From: DASUPK01 sp963724665
GTDB taxonomy: Bacteria; Actinomycetota; Thermoleophilia; Solirubrobacterales; 70-9
Length of the DNA: 64,000 nt
Direction of reading: 5' to 3'
Assembly (NCBI GenBank): GCA_963724665.1
Contig: CAVRVH010000007.1
Coordinates: 806,001-870,000, forward strand
The notes beneath the pieces were generated by a model, which saw nothing but the letters and a program-made list of their open reading frames with translations, was not told where the DNA came from and did no database searches. Made by a program: the position numbers and the translations under genes. Positions within the stretch are counted from its first letter, which is position 1; each line of letters opens with the position of its first letter. This document shows, one piece after another, positions 25,616 through 35,747 of the stretch.

Positions 25616-26823
25616 ATGCAGGAGAGAAGGTAGTGGCTGCCAGCCGCAAGCGCGACTCCCCCGCGCCCCTTGGCAAGTTCTCGTGCTCGGTCCCACGCCT
25701 GGAGCGGATCGGAGACCGCCTCTGCACCGACTCCCGCCTTCTCACAGAGCGCAGCGAGCTCGAGCGCCGGCCGCGCCCGGCCCCCCGGCCGGCCCGAGCC
25801 CTCGATCGCATCCGCCGGTATCTCCGTGCAGACGAAGTGCGAACAGGCTCGCGCCAGCCCGTTGATGATCCCAATCGCGTCCTTCCCCTCGAGCACGGCC
25901 AGGCAGCAGACGACGTCGGCCCCGCCAGTCAGCCCCGGGAGCGCCTCGGCCAGGGCCCGCGCGCCATCGGGGTTGTGTGCCGCGTCGAAGATCTCAGGCG
26001 GATCCCCTGGCACGAGCTGAGCCCGGCCAGGGATCGTGATCCCCTGCAGACTCAGCACCGCGTCCGGGTCGAGGTGGCCCAGAGCCTGTTCAGTCGCCGA
26101 TTCCGCGAGCGCGAGGTTGCGATCGCGGTAGCTGACGGGATCGCCGCCTGCATCGACGCCGACACGGACGAGCTGAGCATGTCTGCGCTCGATCTCTCGC
26201 GCGATCACCGGCTCGACCTCCCTCGGGACCTCGCCGACGATCAGGGTCGTGTGGTCCCGAAGGACGGCCAGCTTCTCCGCAGCGATCTCCTCGACGGTCT
26301 CCCCCAGCCACTCGGTGTGGTCGAGGCCGACGGAGGTGAGCACCGTCAGCTTCGACGGGATCACGTTGGTGGCGTCCAGGCGGCCACCCAGCCCTGCCTC
26401 GATCACCCCGTACTGAACCCGAGCCGCCGCGAACGCCACGAACGCCGCGGCAGTCAGCAGCTCGTACTGGGTGACCGGGCCCTCGTCGCCCGCAGCGCGG
26501 TCGGCCACCTGCGCCGACTCCTCCGCCCGCTCCAGCGCGTCGGTGAACGCCTCCTCCGAGATCGGCTCGCCGCGAATCATCACCCGCTCCCGCCAGGAGT
26601 GGATGTGGGGCGAGAGGTAGGCGCCGGTCGAGACACCGTGGGCCTCGAGCAGGGCGGCGGTCATCCGCGTGACCGAGGTCTTCCCATTGGTACCGACCAC
26701 GTGGATCGACGCGAATCGGTTCTGCGGCATCCCGAGCAGCGTGCACAGCCGCCGAATCCGCTCGAGCCCGAGCTTCCAGCCCAGGACCTCGCGCCGGTGC
26801 AGGATCTCGTCGGAGCGCGCTAT
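25585..26823 (-). CDS. folC: Folylpolyglutamate / dihydrofolate synthase FolC, non-canonical start
   Basis: The enzyme adds glutamate to folates. Motifs are H-V-V-G-T-N-G-K-T-S (P-loop), a Mur-ligase central domain, and D-A-A-H-N-P-D-G-A-R-A-L. The first ATG in frame (26730) sits just before Q-N-R-F-A-S-I-H-V-V-G-T. Upstream codons read L-G-W-K-L-G-L-E-R-I-R-R-L, a conserved FolC segment, with no ATG, GTG or TTG. The proposed start is ATA 26823-26821, which overlaps the valS stop as ATAG and has GGAAGAG eight bases ahead. CTG seven codons later is an alternative. Length is about 412 residues. Confidence 0.87.
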   Translation of the reverse strand: MARSDEILHRREVLGWKLGLERIRRLCTLLGMPQNRFASIHVVGTNGKTSVTRMTAALLEAHGVSTGAYLSPHIHSWRERVMIRGEPISEEAFTDALERAEESAQVADRAAGDEGPVTQYELLTAAAFVAFAAARVQYGVIEAGLGGRLDATNVIPSKLTVLTSVGLDHTEWLGETVEEIAAEKLAVLRDHTTLIVGEVPREVEPVIAREIERRHAQLVRVGVDAGGDPVSYRDRNLALAESATEQALGHLDPDAVLSLQGITIPGRAQLVPGDPPEIFDAAHNPDGARALAEALPGLTGGADVVCCLAVLEGKDAIGIINGLARACSHFVCTEIPADAIEGSGRPGGRARPALELAALCEKAGVGAEAVSDPLQAWDRARELAKGRGGVALAAGSHYLLSCIWIERPDQSS

Positions 26824-29369
26824 CCGCCCAGCTCTTCCAGCTCAGCCCGGTAGGCGGCGAGCTTCTCCCGCTCGGCGTCGACCACGTCGGCCGGGGCCTT
26901 GGCCACGAAGCCGTCGTTCCCCAGCTTGCCCTCGCCCCGCTTCACCTCGGCACGGAGCTTCTCGCGGCGCTCGTCGATCCGGGCCGCCACTGCCTTCGGG
27001 TCCACGCCCTCCGTCTCCAGCAGTTCGACGCCGCCGACGCTGGCCATCGGCTCACCACCGTCGTCGGAGAACTCGACCTTGGCCAGCCGCGCGACCATCT
27101 CGTGCGGCCGGACGTCATCCGACCGGGCCGCGATCACCTGCTTCACGGGGACCTCTGCCAACTGGCGCCAGCGGCGGAGGGCACGAGTCAGGGAGATCGC
27201 TTTGCCGATCTCCTCCTCGGCGGCGCCGTCGATGAGGGCGTCATCGGCCTCCGGAAACGGGTGAACGACCAACGCCTCCGCGGATGCCTCCGGCAGGTAC
27301 GAGTAGATCTCCTCGGTGACGAAGGGCATCAGCGGATGCGCCAGCGCCAGCACCTGCTCGAGCGACCAGAGCAGCGTCGCAGACGCGTCCTCGTCGCCGT
27401 CGTAGAGCCGCGGCTTGACGATCTCGAGGTACCAGTCGCAGAGCTCCGACCAGAAGAAGTCGTAGAGGCCGAGGGCGGCGTGGGCGAAGTCATAGGCCTC
27501 GATGGACTCGCTGACGGAGCGAACCGCGCGCTGCAACCGCGACGCGATCCAGCGGTCCTCGACCGCGTTCGAGCGCGGGCCCGACTCGACGTCGTCGCGA
27601 GCCTCCATCAGGATCAGCCGCGAGGCGTTCCACATCTTGTTGGCGAGGTCGCGGCCCTGCTGGACGCGCGCCTGCGAGAAGCGGACGTCCTGGGTGGAGG
27701 TCATCGCCAGCAGCCCGAAGCGCAGCGCGTCCGCTCCGTGCTCGGAGATCTCATCCAGCGGATCGATGCCGGTGCCGAGCGACTTGCTCATCCGCCGGCC
27801 GTCGGGCGCCTGGATCACCGAGTGGACGTAGACGTCGGTGAACGGGACCTGCTCGGTGAACTCGAGCGAGGTCATGATCATCCGCGCGACCCAGAGCGAG
27901 ATGATGTCCCGCGCGGTCACCAGCACGTCCGTCGGAAAGAAGGCCTTGAGCTCGGGCGCGTTCGTGTCCGGCCAGCCGAGCGTCGCGAACGGCCAGAGCG
28001 CCGAGCTGAACCAGGTATCGAGGACGTCCGGGTCCTGCTCCCAGCCGTCCCCCTCGGGCGGCTCCTCCCCGACATACGTCTCGTCGCCGCGGTACCAGAC
28101 CGGCAGCCGGTGCCCCCACCAGAGCTGGCGCGACAGGGTCCAGGGCGGGATGTTCTCCATGCCGTGGAGGTATTGGCGCAGGGCGCCGTCGGGGGTGATC
28201 CGCACCCGCCCGTCCTCGACCGCCTCGACCGCCGGCTTCGCCAGCTCGTCCATCCGGCAGAACCACTGCAGCGAGATGAGCGGCTCGATCCGTTCGCCGG
28301 AACGATGGGAGAACGGAACCGCGTGCGTGTACGGCTCCTCGCTGCGGAGCGCTCCCTCCTCGCGCAGCGCGGCAACCACGGCCTCGTTCGCCTCGGCCAC
28401 GGTCATTCCGCGGAAGCGCTCAGGAGCCGCGTCGGTGATCCGCCCGTCCTCCCCGATCCCGGAGATTTCCTCCAGCCCATGGCGGCGACCGATCTCAAAG
28501 TCGTTGATGTCGTGCCCCGGCGTCACCTTGAGCGCTCCCGTCCCGAACTCCGGATCGATGTACTCGTCGGCGATCATCGGCAGTCGGCGCCCGACCAGAG
28601 GGAGGATCGCGTTCTTGCCGACCAGACCGCGATAGCGCTCATCGTCGGGACTGACGGCCACGGCGGTGTCGGCCAGCATCGTCTCCGGGCGGACCGTTGC
28701 CACCACGATCTCGCCATCCCCCTCCTCAAGCGGGTAGGCGATCTCATAGATCGTGTCGGTCACCTCCCGGTTTTCGATCTCCAGGTCCGAGATGGCCGAC
28801 CCCAGCCCAGGGTCCCAGTTGACCATGTAGTTGTCCCGGTAGATGTAGCCCTTCTCGTAGAGGTCGACGAAGACCTTGTAGACGGCCTTCACGTAGCCCT
28901 CGTCGAGGGTGAAGCGCTCGCGCTCGTAGTCGCAGGACGCGCCCAACCGCTTGTACTGCTCGACGATCGTCGAGCCGTACTGCTCCTTCCACTCCCAGAC
29001 GCGCTCGGTGAACTTCTCGCGGCCGAGCTCCTCGCGCGAAGTGCCCTGGGAGACAAGCTCCTTCTCCACCACCGCCTGCGTGGCGATCCCCGCGTGGTCG
29101 GTCCCGAGCACCCAGAGGGTGTTGCGGCCCCTCATCCGGTTGAGCCGGATCAGCGTGTCCTGCACCGTCCCGTTGAGCGCGTGACCCATGTGCAGTGCCC
29201 CGGTGACGTTCGGCGGCGGAATCGAGATCGAGTAGTTCTGCGCCGGCGTCCCCTCGGCAGGAGGATGGAAGTAGCCACCCTCGAGCCAGTCGCGGAAGAC
29301 GCGTTCCTCCACCGCGCCGGGATCCCAGCGGGTCGTCGCTTCGAGTGTCTTGCGACGTTCCTCGTCCAC
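26820..29369 (-). CDS. valS: Valyl-tRNA synthetase
   Basis: The 849-residue class I synthetase has the HIGH motif as H-M-G-H in P-P-P-N-V-T-G-A-L-H-M-G-H, and the KMSKS motif as R-M-S-K-S-L-G-T-G-I-D-P. It has the editing domain in between and the Val-specific C-terminal coiled coil after about residue 785. It charges tRNA-Val. It is followed by folC, a common pairing. Confidence 0.97.
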   Translation of the reverse strand: MDEERRKTLEATTRWDPGAVEERVFRDWLEGGYFHPPAEGTPAQNYSISIPPPNVTGALHMGHALNGTVQDTLIRLNRMRGRNTLWVLGTDHAGIATQAVVEKELVSQGTSREELGREKFTERVWEWKEQYGSTIVEQYKRLGASCDYERERFTLDEGYVKAVYKVFVDLYEKGYIYRDNYMVNWDPGLGSAISDLEIENREVTDTIYEIAYPLEEGDGEIVVATVRPETMLADTAVAVSPDDERYRGLVGKNAILPLVGRRLPMIADEYIDPEFGTGALKVTPGHDINDFEIGRRHGLEEISGIGEDGRITDAAPERFRGMTVAEANEAVVAALREEGALRSEEPYTHAVPFSHRSGERIEPLISLQWFCRMDELAKPAVEAVEDGRVRITPDGALRQYLHGMENIPPWTLSRQLWWGHRLPVWYRGDETYVGEEPPEGDGWEQDPDVLDTWFSSALWPFATLGWPDTNAPELKAFFPTDVLVTARDIISLWVARMIMTSLEFTEQVPFTDVYVHSVIQAPDGRRMSKSLGTGIDPLDEISEHGADALRFGLLAMTSTQDVRFSQARVQQGRDLANKMWNASRLILMEARDDVESGPRSNAVEDRWIASRLQRAVRSVSESIEAYDFAHAALGLYDFFWSELCDWYLEIVKPRLYDGDEDASATLLWSLEQVLALAHPLMPFVTEEIYSYLPEASAEALVVHPFPEADDALIDGAAEEEIGKAISLTRALRRWRQLAEVPVKQVIAARSDDVRPHEMVARLAKVEFSDDGGEPMASVGGVELLETEGVDPKAVAARIDERREKLRAEVKRGEGKLGNDGFVAKAPADVVDAEREKLAAYRAELEELGG

Positions 29370-29400
29370 GCGGCGATGTTAGTTGCGGGCCGTGACTCGA

Positions 29401-29760
29401 CTAGGAGTCGCCGGGCGGAGTCTCGAGCGACTCGAGCACACCGAGGACCTCGCCGACGCGGCAGACGAGCAGCCGCTCCTCGTCGATCTCGACCCAGACA
29501 CCGGCCGACGACGGGAAGACGACGTGATCGCCGGGCTGCACCGGCATGTCGACCCCCGCGCCCTCCCACCAATCGAGGCCGGGCCCGACGGCGAGCACGA
29601 TGCCCTGCTGCGGCGGCGGCTCGTCGATGCCCTGGGGCACGACCAGGCCGGACCGGCGCATACGGTCCTGGTCCAGCTCCTTCAGGACCACCTGGTCGAA
29701 CAGGGGCCTGAGCTGATGCCTGACGGTCTCAACCGGCTCGCGGGACGAGCGCGTGCTCAT
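29401..29760 (-). CDS. groES: GroES-like co-chaperonin
   Basis: The 119-residue protein has L-R-P-L-F-D-Q-V-V-L-K-E-L, a mobile-loop region, G-I-V-L-A-V-G-P-G and P-G-D-H-V-V-F-P. These follow the GroES beta-barrel order. It is longer than the usual 95-100 residues, with 16 extra residues at the start and a longer roof. No groEL gene is next to it. It could be a second GroES with a special partner. An ATG further upstream at 29922 reads through the neighbouring pseudogene and is rejected. Confidence 0.75.
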   Translation of the reverse strand: MSTRSSREPVETVRHQLRPLFDQVVLKELDQDRMRRSGLVVPQGIDEPPPQQGIVLAVGPGLDWWEGAGVDMPVQPGDHVVFPSSAGVWVEIDEERLLVCRVGEVLGVLESLETPPGDS

Positions 29761-29782
29761 ACCCGAAAGGATAGTTAGGGGC

Positions 29783-30391
29783 CTACTTCTTTCGCTTCTT
29801 GCACTTCTTCTTGGCGGACACGGCCGAGCGCTTTTCTTCTTCTTGCACTTCTTCTTCGCCAGAGCCGAGGCCGGATCGAAGCTGATCAGGATCTGGCCAC
29901 TCCCCGTGCGAACCCCCTCCACGATGAGGACTCCGCCGGCCGCTGGCGTCGCGTAGCTGGAACCGCCTCCGTCGCCACCCCCGCTGCGACGAGGATGCGG
30001 TCGGTGAGCGAGCCGCCCACCCGAACATCAGAGGCCCCTCCGCCACCACCGGGGTTGGAGGGAAAGTCGGACTGGGCGTTGATGCCGCCACCGCCGTTGA
30101 ACCCTCCGCTCTCGTTCCCGAGACCGGGAGCGGCGCCCCCCACCGCGATCTGGAAGACCTGTCCCGAGGTCACCGCCATGGTCCCGTGGACGTGTGCCCC
30201 GAGCCCGGCAGTCGTGTTCGGCAAGGAGCATATGTGCGCCGAAGTTGCGGAGCAGCCTGCCGCCCCGCCCTGCGCGCCGTAGAGATCGAAGGTCGCGCTG
30301 GTGACGCCGGCGGGCACCGTCCAGGTCTGAGGGCCACGGGTGAAGTCGAAGGTGAGCGTGTCCGCGCGAAACGCTGGACAATCGGTGTCGC
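29783..30391 (-). pseudogene. Decayed glycine-rich secreted protein with Lys/Cys tail
   Basis: The frame from about 30391 to 29980 encodes D-F-T-R-G-P-Q-T-W-T-V-P-A-G-V-T, then glycine-rich sequence. It is close to the intact protein at 62.4-63.5 kb. After I-L-V-A-A-G near 29975 a one-base loss shifts the frame; the right frame continues G-G-G-D-G-G-G-S-S-Y-A-T and Q-I-L-I-S-F-D-P. A second shift occurs within the first K-K-K-C-K-K-K-K run. The last frame ends K-K-K-C-K-K-R-K-K at 29783. No signal peptide remains; its place is taken by the divergent rodZ-like gene. Confidence 0.7.
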
Positions 30392-31117
30392 ATGCGGATG
30401 CAAGTAGGCCAGGCCCTGCGCAAGGCCCGCCTCCAGAGGGGGATCGACCTCTACGAGGTGCAGCGCGTCACCAAGGTCCGGGTCCAGACCCTCCGCGCGA
30501 TGGAGGAGGACCGGTGGGATGCCGTGCCCGCCGCCGAGGCCGAGGCCGATCTCTCCGCCTACGCGCGCTTCCTGGGTGTGGACGAGAGTGAGCTGATCGA
30601 GCAGTACAAGCCGACGGTTGATGCCGACGAGCCCGCAGAGGCGGTGCCGGGCGTGATCGAGCCGGGCGGCAGAGCCCACACCCCAGGGCGGACGCGAGTG
30701 GTGCTGGCGGTGATCGGATTCGCGGCCGTCGTCGGGGTGATCATCGGCATATTCGCCGTCGGCGGGTCGAATAACAGCGGACAGGGCGGCATCGAGACAA
30801 CCGGCGGAACCACCACCGTCACCACCCCTAACCCCTCCCCGGTCTCGGTGATGTTCCAGACGAAGAAGCTCGTCTGGGTCTGCCTGGTCGATCAGCGCCG
30901 GCGGCCGGTCATCAACGCCCAGAATCTCCTCGCCGGCCAGACGGTGGGGCCGTACAACGGCAAGTCATTCGAGGTGACGTTCGGCAACGGCTCAGTCGAC
31001 CTCACCGTCAACGGCCAGCCGGTCGACGTACCCGGGATCGCCGCCCCGCTCGGCTACCGGATCACACCGGACGGCGCGACCAGGCTCGGTCCCGCAGACG
31101 ACCCCACCTGTACCTGA
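30392..31117 (+). CDS. rodZ: RodZ-like membrane protein with HTH domain
   Basis: The 241-residue protein has an N-terminal Cro-type helix-turn-helix (G-Q-A-L-R-K-A-R at 6, T-K-V-R-V-Q-T-L-R-A-M-E-E-D at 27). One membrane segment lies at about 100-122 (V-V-L-A-V-I-G-F-A-A-V-V). A C-terminal extracytoplasmic domain is like DUF4115. This is the RodZ layout; RodZ links MreB to the membrane. It is on the opposite strand to the surrounding genes and overlaps the 5' end of the decayed gene. The mreB cluster in the same window fits the role. Confidence 0.82.
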   Translation: MRMQVGQALRKARLQRGIDLYEVQRVTKVRVQTLRAMEEDRWDAVPAAEAEADLSAYARFLGVDESELIEQYKPTVDADEPAEAVPGVIEPGGRAHTPGRTRVVLAVIGFAAVVGVIIGIFAVGGSNNSGQGGIETTGGTTTVTTPNPSPVSVMFQTKKLVWVCLVDQRRRPVINAQNLLAGQTVGPYNGKSFEVTFGNGSVDLTVNGQPVDVPGIAAPLGYRITPDGATRLGPADDPTCT

Positions 31118-31123
31118 GCGGCC

Positions 31124-32425
<1,302 letters not shown>

Positions 32426-32609
32426 CGGAATACTCCCTCGGTCTCGCTTCGCCCGGCCGGCTCCTTCCTCGCTGGAAGCTTAGACGCCTGCCGACCTCGG
32501 CCTGACGGAACCTCGTTACGCCGCGAGCGGCCGGTTTCCTCCCGGTGAGTTGTCACTGGGGTCATGGCTACCTCGTCTCATTGGTAGATCGACCCCAAGG
32601 AGGCAAATC

Positions 32610-33599
32610 ATGAGGATCTTCGTAGCTGGAGCAACGGGAGCACTGGGCAGGCAGCTCCTGCCGAAGCTCGTCGAGCACGGGCACGAGGTGACCGGAATGA
32701 CCAGGACTCCGTCCAAGGCATCGGTAATCGAAGAGCTCGGCGCCCGCTCGGCCATCGCGGACGCACTCGACGCCGAGGAGGTGGCGTCGGCGGTGGCGAA
32801 GGCCGATCCCGAGGTCATCGTCCACGAGCTGACGGCGATATCGGACCTCGGGAGCATGCGGAACGTCGACCGCGCTTTCGCGTCGACCAACCGACTGCGT
32901 ACGGAGGGCACGGACCATCTCCTCGCCGCAGGAAGGGCGATCGGTGTGCGGCGATTCGTGGCGCAGAGCTTCGCCGCGTGGCTGTATGAGCGGGTGGGTG
33001 GCCCGGTGAAGACCGAGGAGGATCCGCTGGACCCCAATCCCATCCGCCCGATCCGCGAAACCTTCGAAGCGATCAGGTACGTCGAGAACGCCGTGACGGA
33101 CGCAGACTGGACCGTCGGAATCGCCCTTCGATACGGAGGGTTCTACGGCCCCGGGACGAGCCTGTGGACGGGCGGCGAGCATCTCGAGCCGATTCGCCAG
33201 CGGAAGTTCCCGGTCGTCGGCGACGGCGCGGGGGTCTGGTCGTTCATCCACATCGAGGACGCAGCCGACGCCACTGTGGCGGCGATCGAGCGTGGCGAAC
33301 GAGGCGTCTACAACGTCGTGGACGACAACCCCGAGCTGGTCCGTGATTGGCTGCCGGGAATCGCGGAGATGATTGGGGCACCGCCGCCCCGGCGGGTTCC
33401 CAAGTGGCTCGGACGCCTCTTCGCGGGCCAGCCGGGCGTAATCATGATGACCGAGTTGCGCGGACAATCGAACGCCAAGGCGAAGCGGGAGCTCGGCTGG
33501 ACCCCGAGGCACCCAAACTGGCGCGACGGACTCGCGGAGCTGGCCGCCGGCGCCGAGGGACCGGTGGCTACGGACGACCGGAGGCCGCTCGCCGCATGA
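32610..33599 (+). CDS. NAD-dependent epimerase/dehydratase-type oxidoreductase
   Basis: The 329-residue protein starts M-R-I-F-V-A-G-A-T-G-A-L-G-R with the Rossmann G-x-x-G-x-x-G. It is an extended short-chain dehydrogenase. The start has a strong AAGGAGG seven bases ahead. Its last four bases overlap the ATG of the following ECF41 sigma gene (ATGA). ECF41 sigma factors are known to be linked to a COE gene: carboxymuconolactone decarboxylase, oxidoreductase or epimerase. This gene is the epimerase-type partner. Its substrate is unknown. Confidence 0.85.
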   Translation: MRIFVAGATGALGRQLLPKLVEHGHEVTGMTRTPSKASVIEELGARSAIADALDAEEVASAVAKADPEVIVHELTAISDLGSMRNVDRAFASTNRLRTEGTDHLLAAGRAIGVRRFVAQSFAAWLYERVGGPVKTEEDPLDPNPIRPIRETFEAIRYVENAVTDADWTVGIALRYGGFYGPGTSLWTGGEHLEPIRQRKFPVVGDGAGVWSFIHIEDAADATVAAIERGERGVYNVVDDNPELVRDWLPGIAEMIGAPPPRRVPKWLGRLFAGQPGVIMMTELRGQSNAKAKRELGWTPRHPNWRDGLAELAAGAEGPVATDDRRPLAA

Positions 33600-34534
33600 A
33601 CCAGTCCAATGAAGAGCTCCTCGAGGAGCTGCGTCCCCGCGCCTTCGCGATCGCCTACCGGATGCTCGGCAGCGTCGCGGAGGCCGAGGACGTGGTGCAG
33701 GAGGCGCTGCTCCGCGTCAACAACGCCCTCGAGGAGGGCGAGAGGATCGACTCGCCGCGAGCCTACGTCGCCACCATCACCACGCGCCTCGCGATCGACG
33801 AGCTCCGCTCAGCCCGGGCCAGACGCGAGACCTATGTAGGCGAGTGGCTTCCCGAACCGGTCGTTGTGGACACGCGCGAGGACCCCGCGCGACAGGCCGA
33901 GATGGCCGACTCGCTCTCCCTCGCCTTCCTGGTCCTGCTCGAAAACCTCTCACCTGAGCAGCGGGCGGCGCTGCTGCTCCACGACGTCTTCGACTACGAC
34001 TACTCCGAGATCGCGAAGATCATCGGCAAGAGCGAGGACAACGCGCGGCAGCTCGCGGTGCGGGCGCGCCGCCACGTCGATCAGGACAAGCCGCGCTTCG
34101 AGGTCTCGAAGCAAAAGCGTGAGGAGCTCGCCGGCCGCTTCTTCGCGGCGGCGCAGCAAGGCGACATGGACGCTCTGGAGGCACTCCTCTCCGAGGATGT
34201 CGTGCTGAAGGGCGACGGCGGCGGCAAGGCTCCAGCGCTCGCCCGGTCGCTACACGGCCGCAACCGGGTCGCCCGCACGCTCCGCAACTGGTCCAAGACC
34301 GGATGGGCCCTGCCGAGCCTCACCCTTCGGCCGGCGGAGATCAACGGTCAGGCCGGCGCCCTCTACCTGGACGGCGATGGGGCCGTGCTCGGCGCGATGG
34401 TGCTGGACATCGCCGACGATCAGATCCAGGGCATCAACTCCATCGTCAATCCCGACAAGCTGCGGCACCTCGGCGAGGTCGGCGATGCCTGGGCCCTGCT
34501 CGAGCAGGTCCGGGAGCGCAACCGCTCGAGCTAG
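33596..34534 (+). CDS. sigJ: ECF41-type RNA polymerase sigma factor with SnoaL-like C-terminal domain
   Basis: The 312-residue protein has sigma region 2 (A-Y-R-M-L-G-S-V-A-E-A-E-D-V-V-Q-E-A), a W-L-P-E-P linker, and region 4 (L-S-P-E-Q-R-A-A-L-L-L-H-D-V-F). A C-terminal SnoaL-like domain holds D-G-G-G-K and N-P-D-K-L. The W-L-P-E-P, D-G-G-G-K/R and N-P-D-K-L motifs are those described for ECF41, in which the extension replaces an anti-sigma factor and tunes activity. ECF41 factors usually control their COE neighbour, here the overlapping upstream epimerase. Confidence 0.93.
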   Translation: MNQSNEELLEELRPRAFAIAYRMLGSVAEAEDVVQEALLRVNNALEEGERIDSPRAYVATITTRLAIDELRSARARRETYVGEWLPEPVVVDTREDPARQAEMADSLSLAFLVLLENLSPEQRAALLLHDVFDYDYSEIAKIIGKSEDNARQLAVRARRHVDQDKPRFEVSKQKREELAGRFFAAAQQGDMDALEALLSEDVVLKGDGGGKAPALARSLHGRNRVARTLRNWSKTGWALPSLTLRPAEINGQAGALYLDGDGAVLGAMVLDIADDQIQGINSIVNPDKLRHLGEVGDAWALLEQVRERNRSS

Positions 34535-34734
34535 AGCCCGCGGTCGATGACGGCCTGGGTGACCCTGTCGTCGATCGAGCTGGTCGGCGCCTCGACGCCG
34601 ACCCAAGGCTCGCCGTCGAAGTACTTGCCCATGATCTTCTCGGCCGTGCGGGTGGCCAGCGCCTGAGTCGTCAGGGTCCCGGCCTCGACCCGCAGCGCTT
34701 CTCCGGCCAGGTCGAGCTGCTCACGATCGCGCGG
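34531..34734 (-). pseudogene. C-terminal remnant of an unrecognised protein
   Basis: About 67 codons after an in-frame TAG read as protein-like sequence (T-A-E-K-I-M-G-K-Y-F-D-G-E-P-W-V-G-V-E-A-P) and end V-I-D-R-G-L. There is no start codon at the beginning. The stop overlaps the sigma gene stop on the other strand (CTAG). I do not recognise the family. The 5' part appears to have been lost. Confidence 0.5.
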
Positions 34735-34767
34735 CTATCGGAATCGGCGGTTCAATGAGCCGACAGC

Positions 34768-34789
34768 GCCGCTTTGCATGGAAAGCAGA
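34768..34789. repeat. Palindromic element, loop type A (copy 1)
   Basis: Stem of the form G-C-N-G-C-T-T-T / A-A-A-G-C-N-G-C with loop GCATGG. It lies between the gene remnant and a secreted-protein gene. One internal mismatch occurs in the stem. Confidence 0.8.
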
Positions 34790-34815
34790 ATGGACTTCCG
34801 CCGGGGCCTCAGGTC

Positions 34816-35472
34816 CTAATTCTTCTTCTTTTTCTTGCACTTCTTCTTCTTGGCCTCGGCTGCGCGGTGCTTCTTCTTCTTCTTCTTGCACTTCTTCTTG
34901 GCGGGAGTCATCGGAGTCGCAGCAGCCGCCGGTTCAACGTCGGCGCTGAGCAAGACCTCGCCGCCGAAGTCGCTGTCGCTGGCCTTTGTCGAACCGTCTA
35001 GGAGTGCCGGAACCCACCTTAGGTAGGTCGATCCGTTTGCGTTCTCGGCCGCGACTGCCGCGCCGTCGGAGATGTCAACGCCGATCAGGTCTCCGCTCTG
35101 GATCGGAAGGTTCGCCGCGAAGGTGTGGACGCCGGGGCTCGCAACGCTCTGGGCCGACCTGCCGACACCCGTGTACTGGCTGCCACCGGCTGGGCGCAGG
35201 ACGCGGAGCGCGAACTGGCCGCTTGTGATGGTCCTGACGTGCCACGTCGTGATGGTCCCATTGACCGGGGAGCTCACATGCGCGTCCGGCTCGGCGAGAA
35301 GGCTGTTGGCGGCCGTGGTGCTGGTACCGCTTGCCCCGTACTGGGAGTTGAACGCGCTTAGCGGGCTACCGACGGCCACCGTCGCCCCCTTGGCAGCCGA
35401 CGCCGGCGATATGGCGAGGCAAACCGCCACCGCGGCCACTGACAAGATTGGCAGCCGGCTTCCTAACCTCAC
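34816..35472 (-). CDS. Secreted protein with Lys/Cys-rich C-terminal tail
   Basis: The 218-residue protein is read from a GTG at 35472, which opens a signal peptide (R-L-G-S-R-L-P-I-L-S-V-A-A-V-A-V, then A-S-A-A). The body resembles the secreted protein at 6.0-6.9 kb. The end has two basic blocks, K-K-K-C-K-K-K-K-K-K and K-K-K-K-C-K-K-K-K-K, 6 residues apart. Such tails may bind wall polymers or be modified at Cys, but no function is known to me. A longer frame upstream of 35472 is low-complexity and rejected. Confidence 0.75.
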   Translation of the reverse strand: MRLGSRLPILSVAAVAVCLAISPASAAKGATVAVGSPLSAFNSQYGASGTSTTAANSLLAEPDAHVSSPVNGTITTWHVRTITSGQFALRVLRPAGGSQYTGVGRSAQSVASPGVHTFAANLPIQSGDLIGVDISDGAAVAAENANGSTYLRWVPALLDGSTKASDSDFGGEVLLSADVEPAAAATPMTPAKKKCKKKKKKHRAAEAKKKKCKKKKKN

Positions 35473-35747
35473 GGCGCTACAGCGATCCCCCCGAGAATTG
35501 AGACCGCTCCTCCCCGGTTCATGGCGCGACCTTAGACCGCTACTCAGCGCCGGCGCAATCTCAATAGTGGGTGGCCTGGGACCTCGGACCCTCCCCTCCT
35601 CCCGGCGCAACCTGTGTACAAGCTGATCACTTCGTAGGCACTGCGGCAAAGGTGGGCTGGGCGCACGGCACGGCCCTCTAGCTGAACTCGTCGCTATCCC
35701 ACTGCGGGGCGATATCGCACTCGGCCCGCTCCAATAGTCAACTGCCG

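Noticed and set aside
29401..29922. GroES start at the upstream ATG 29922
   Set aside because: The extra 54 residues are the tail of the decayed glycine-rich gene read through in the same frame (K-K-K-C-K-K-K-K).
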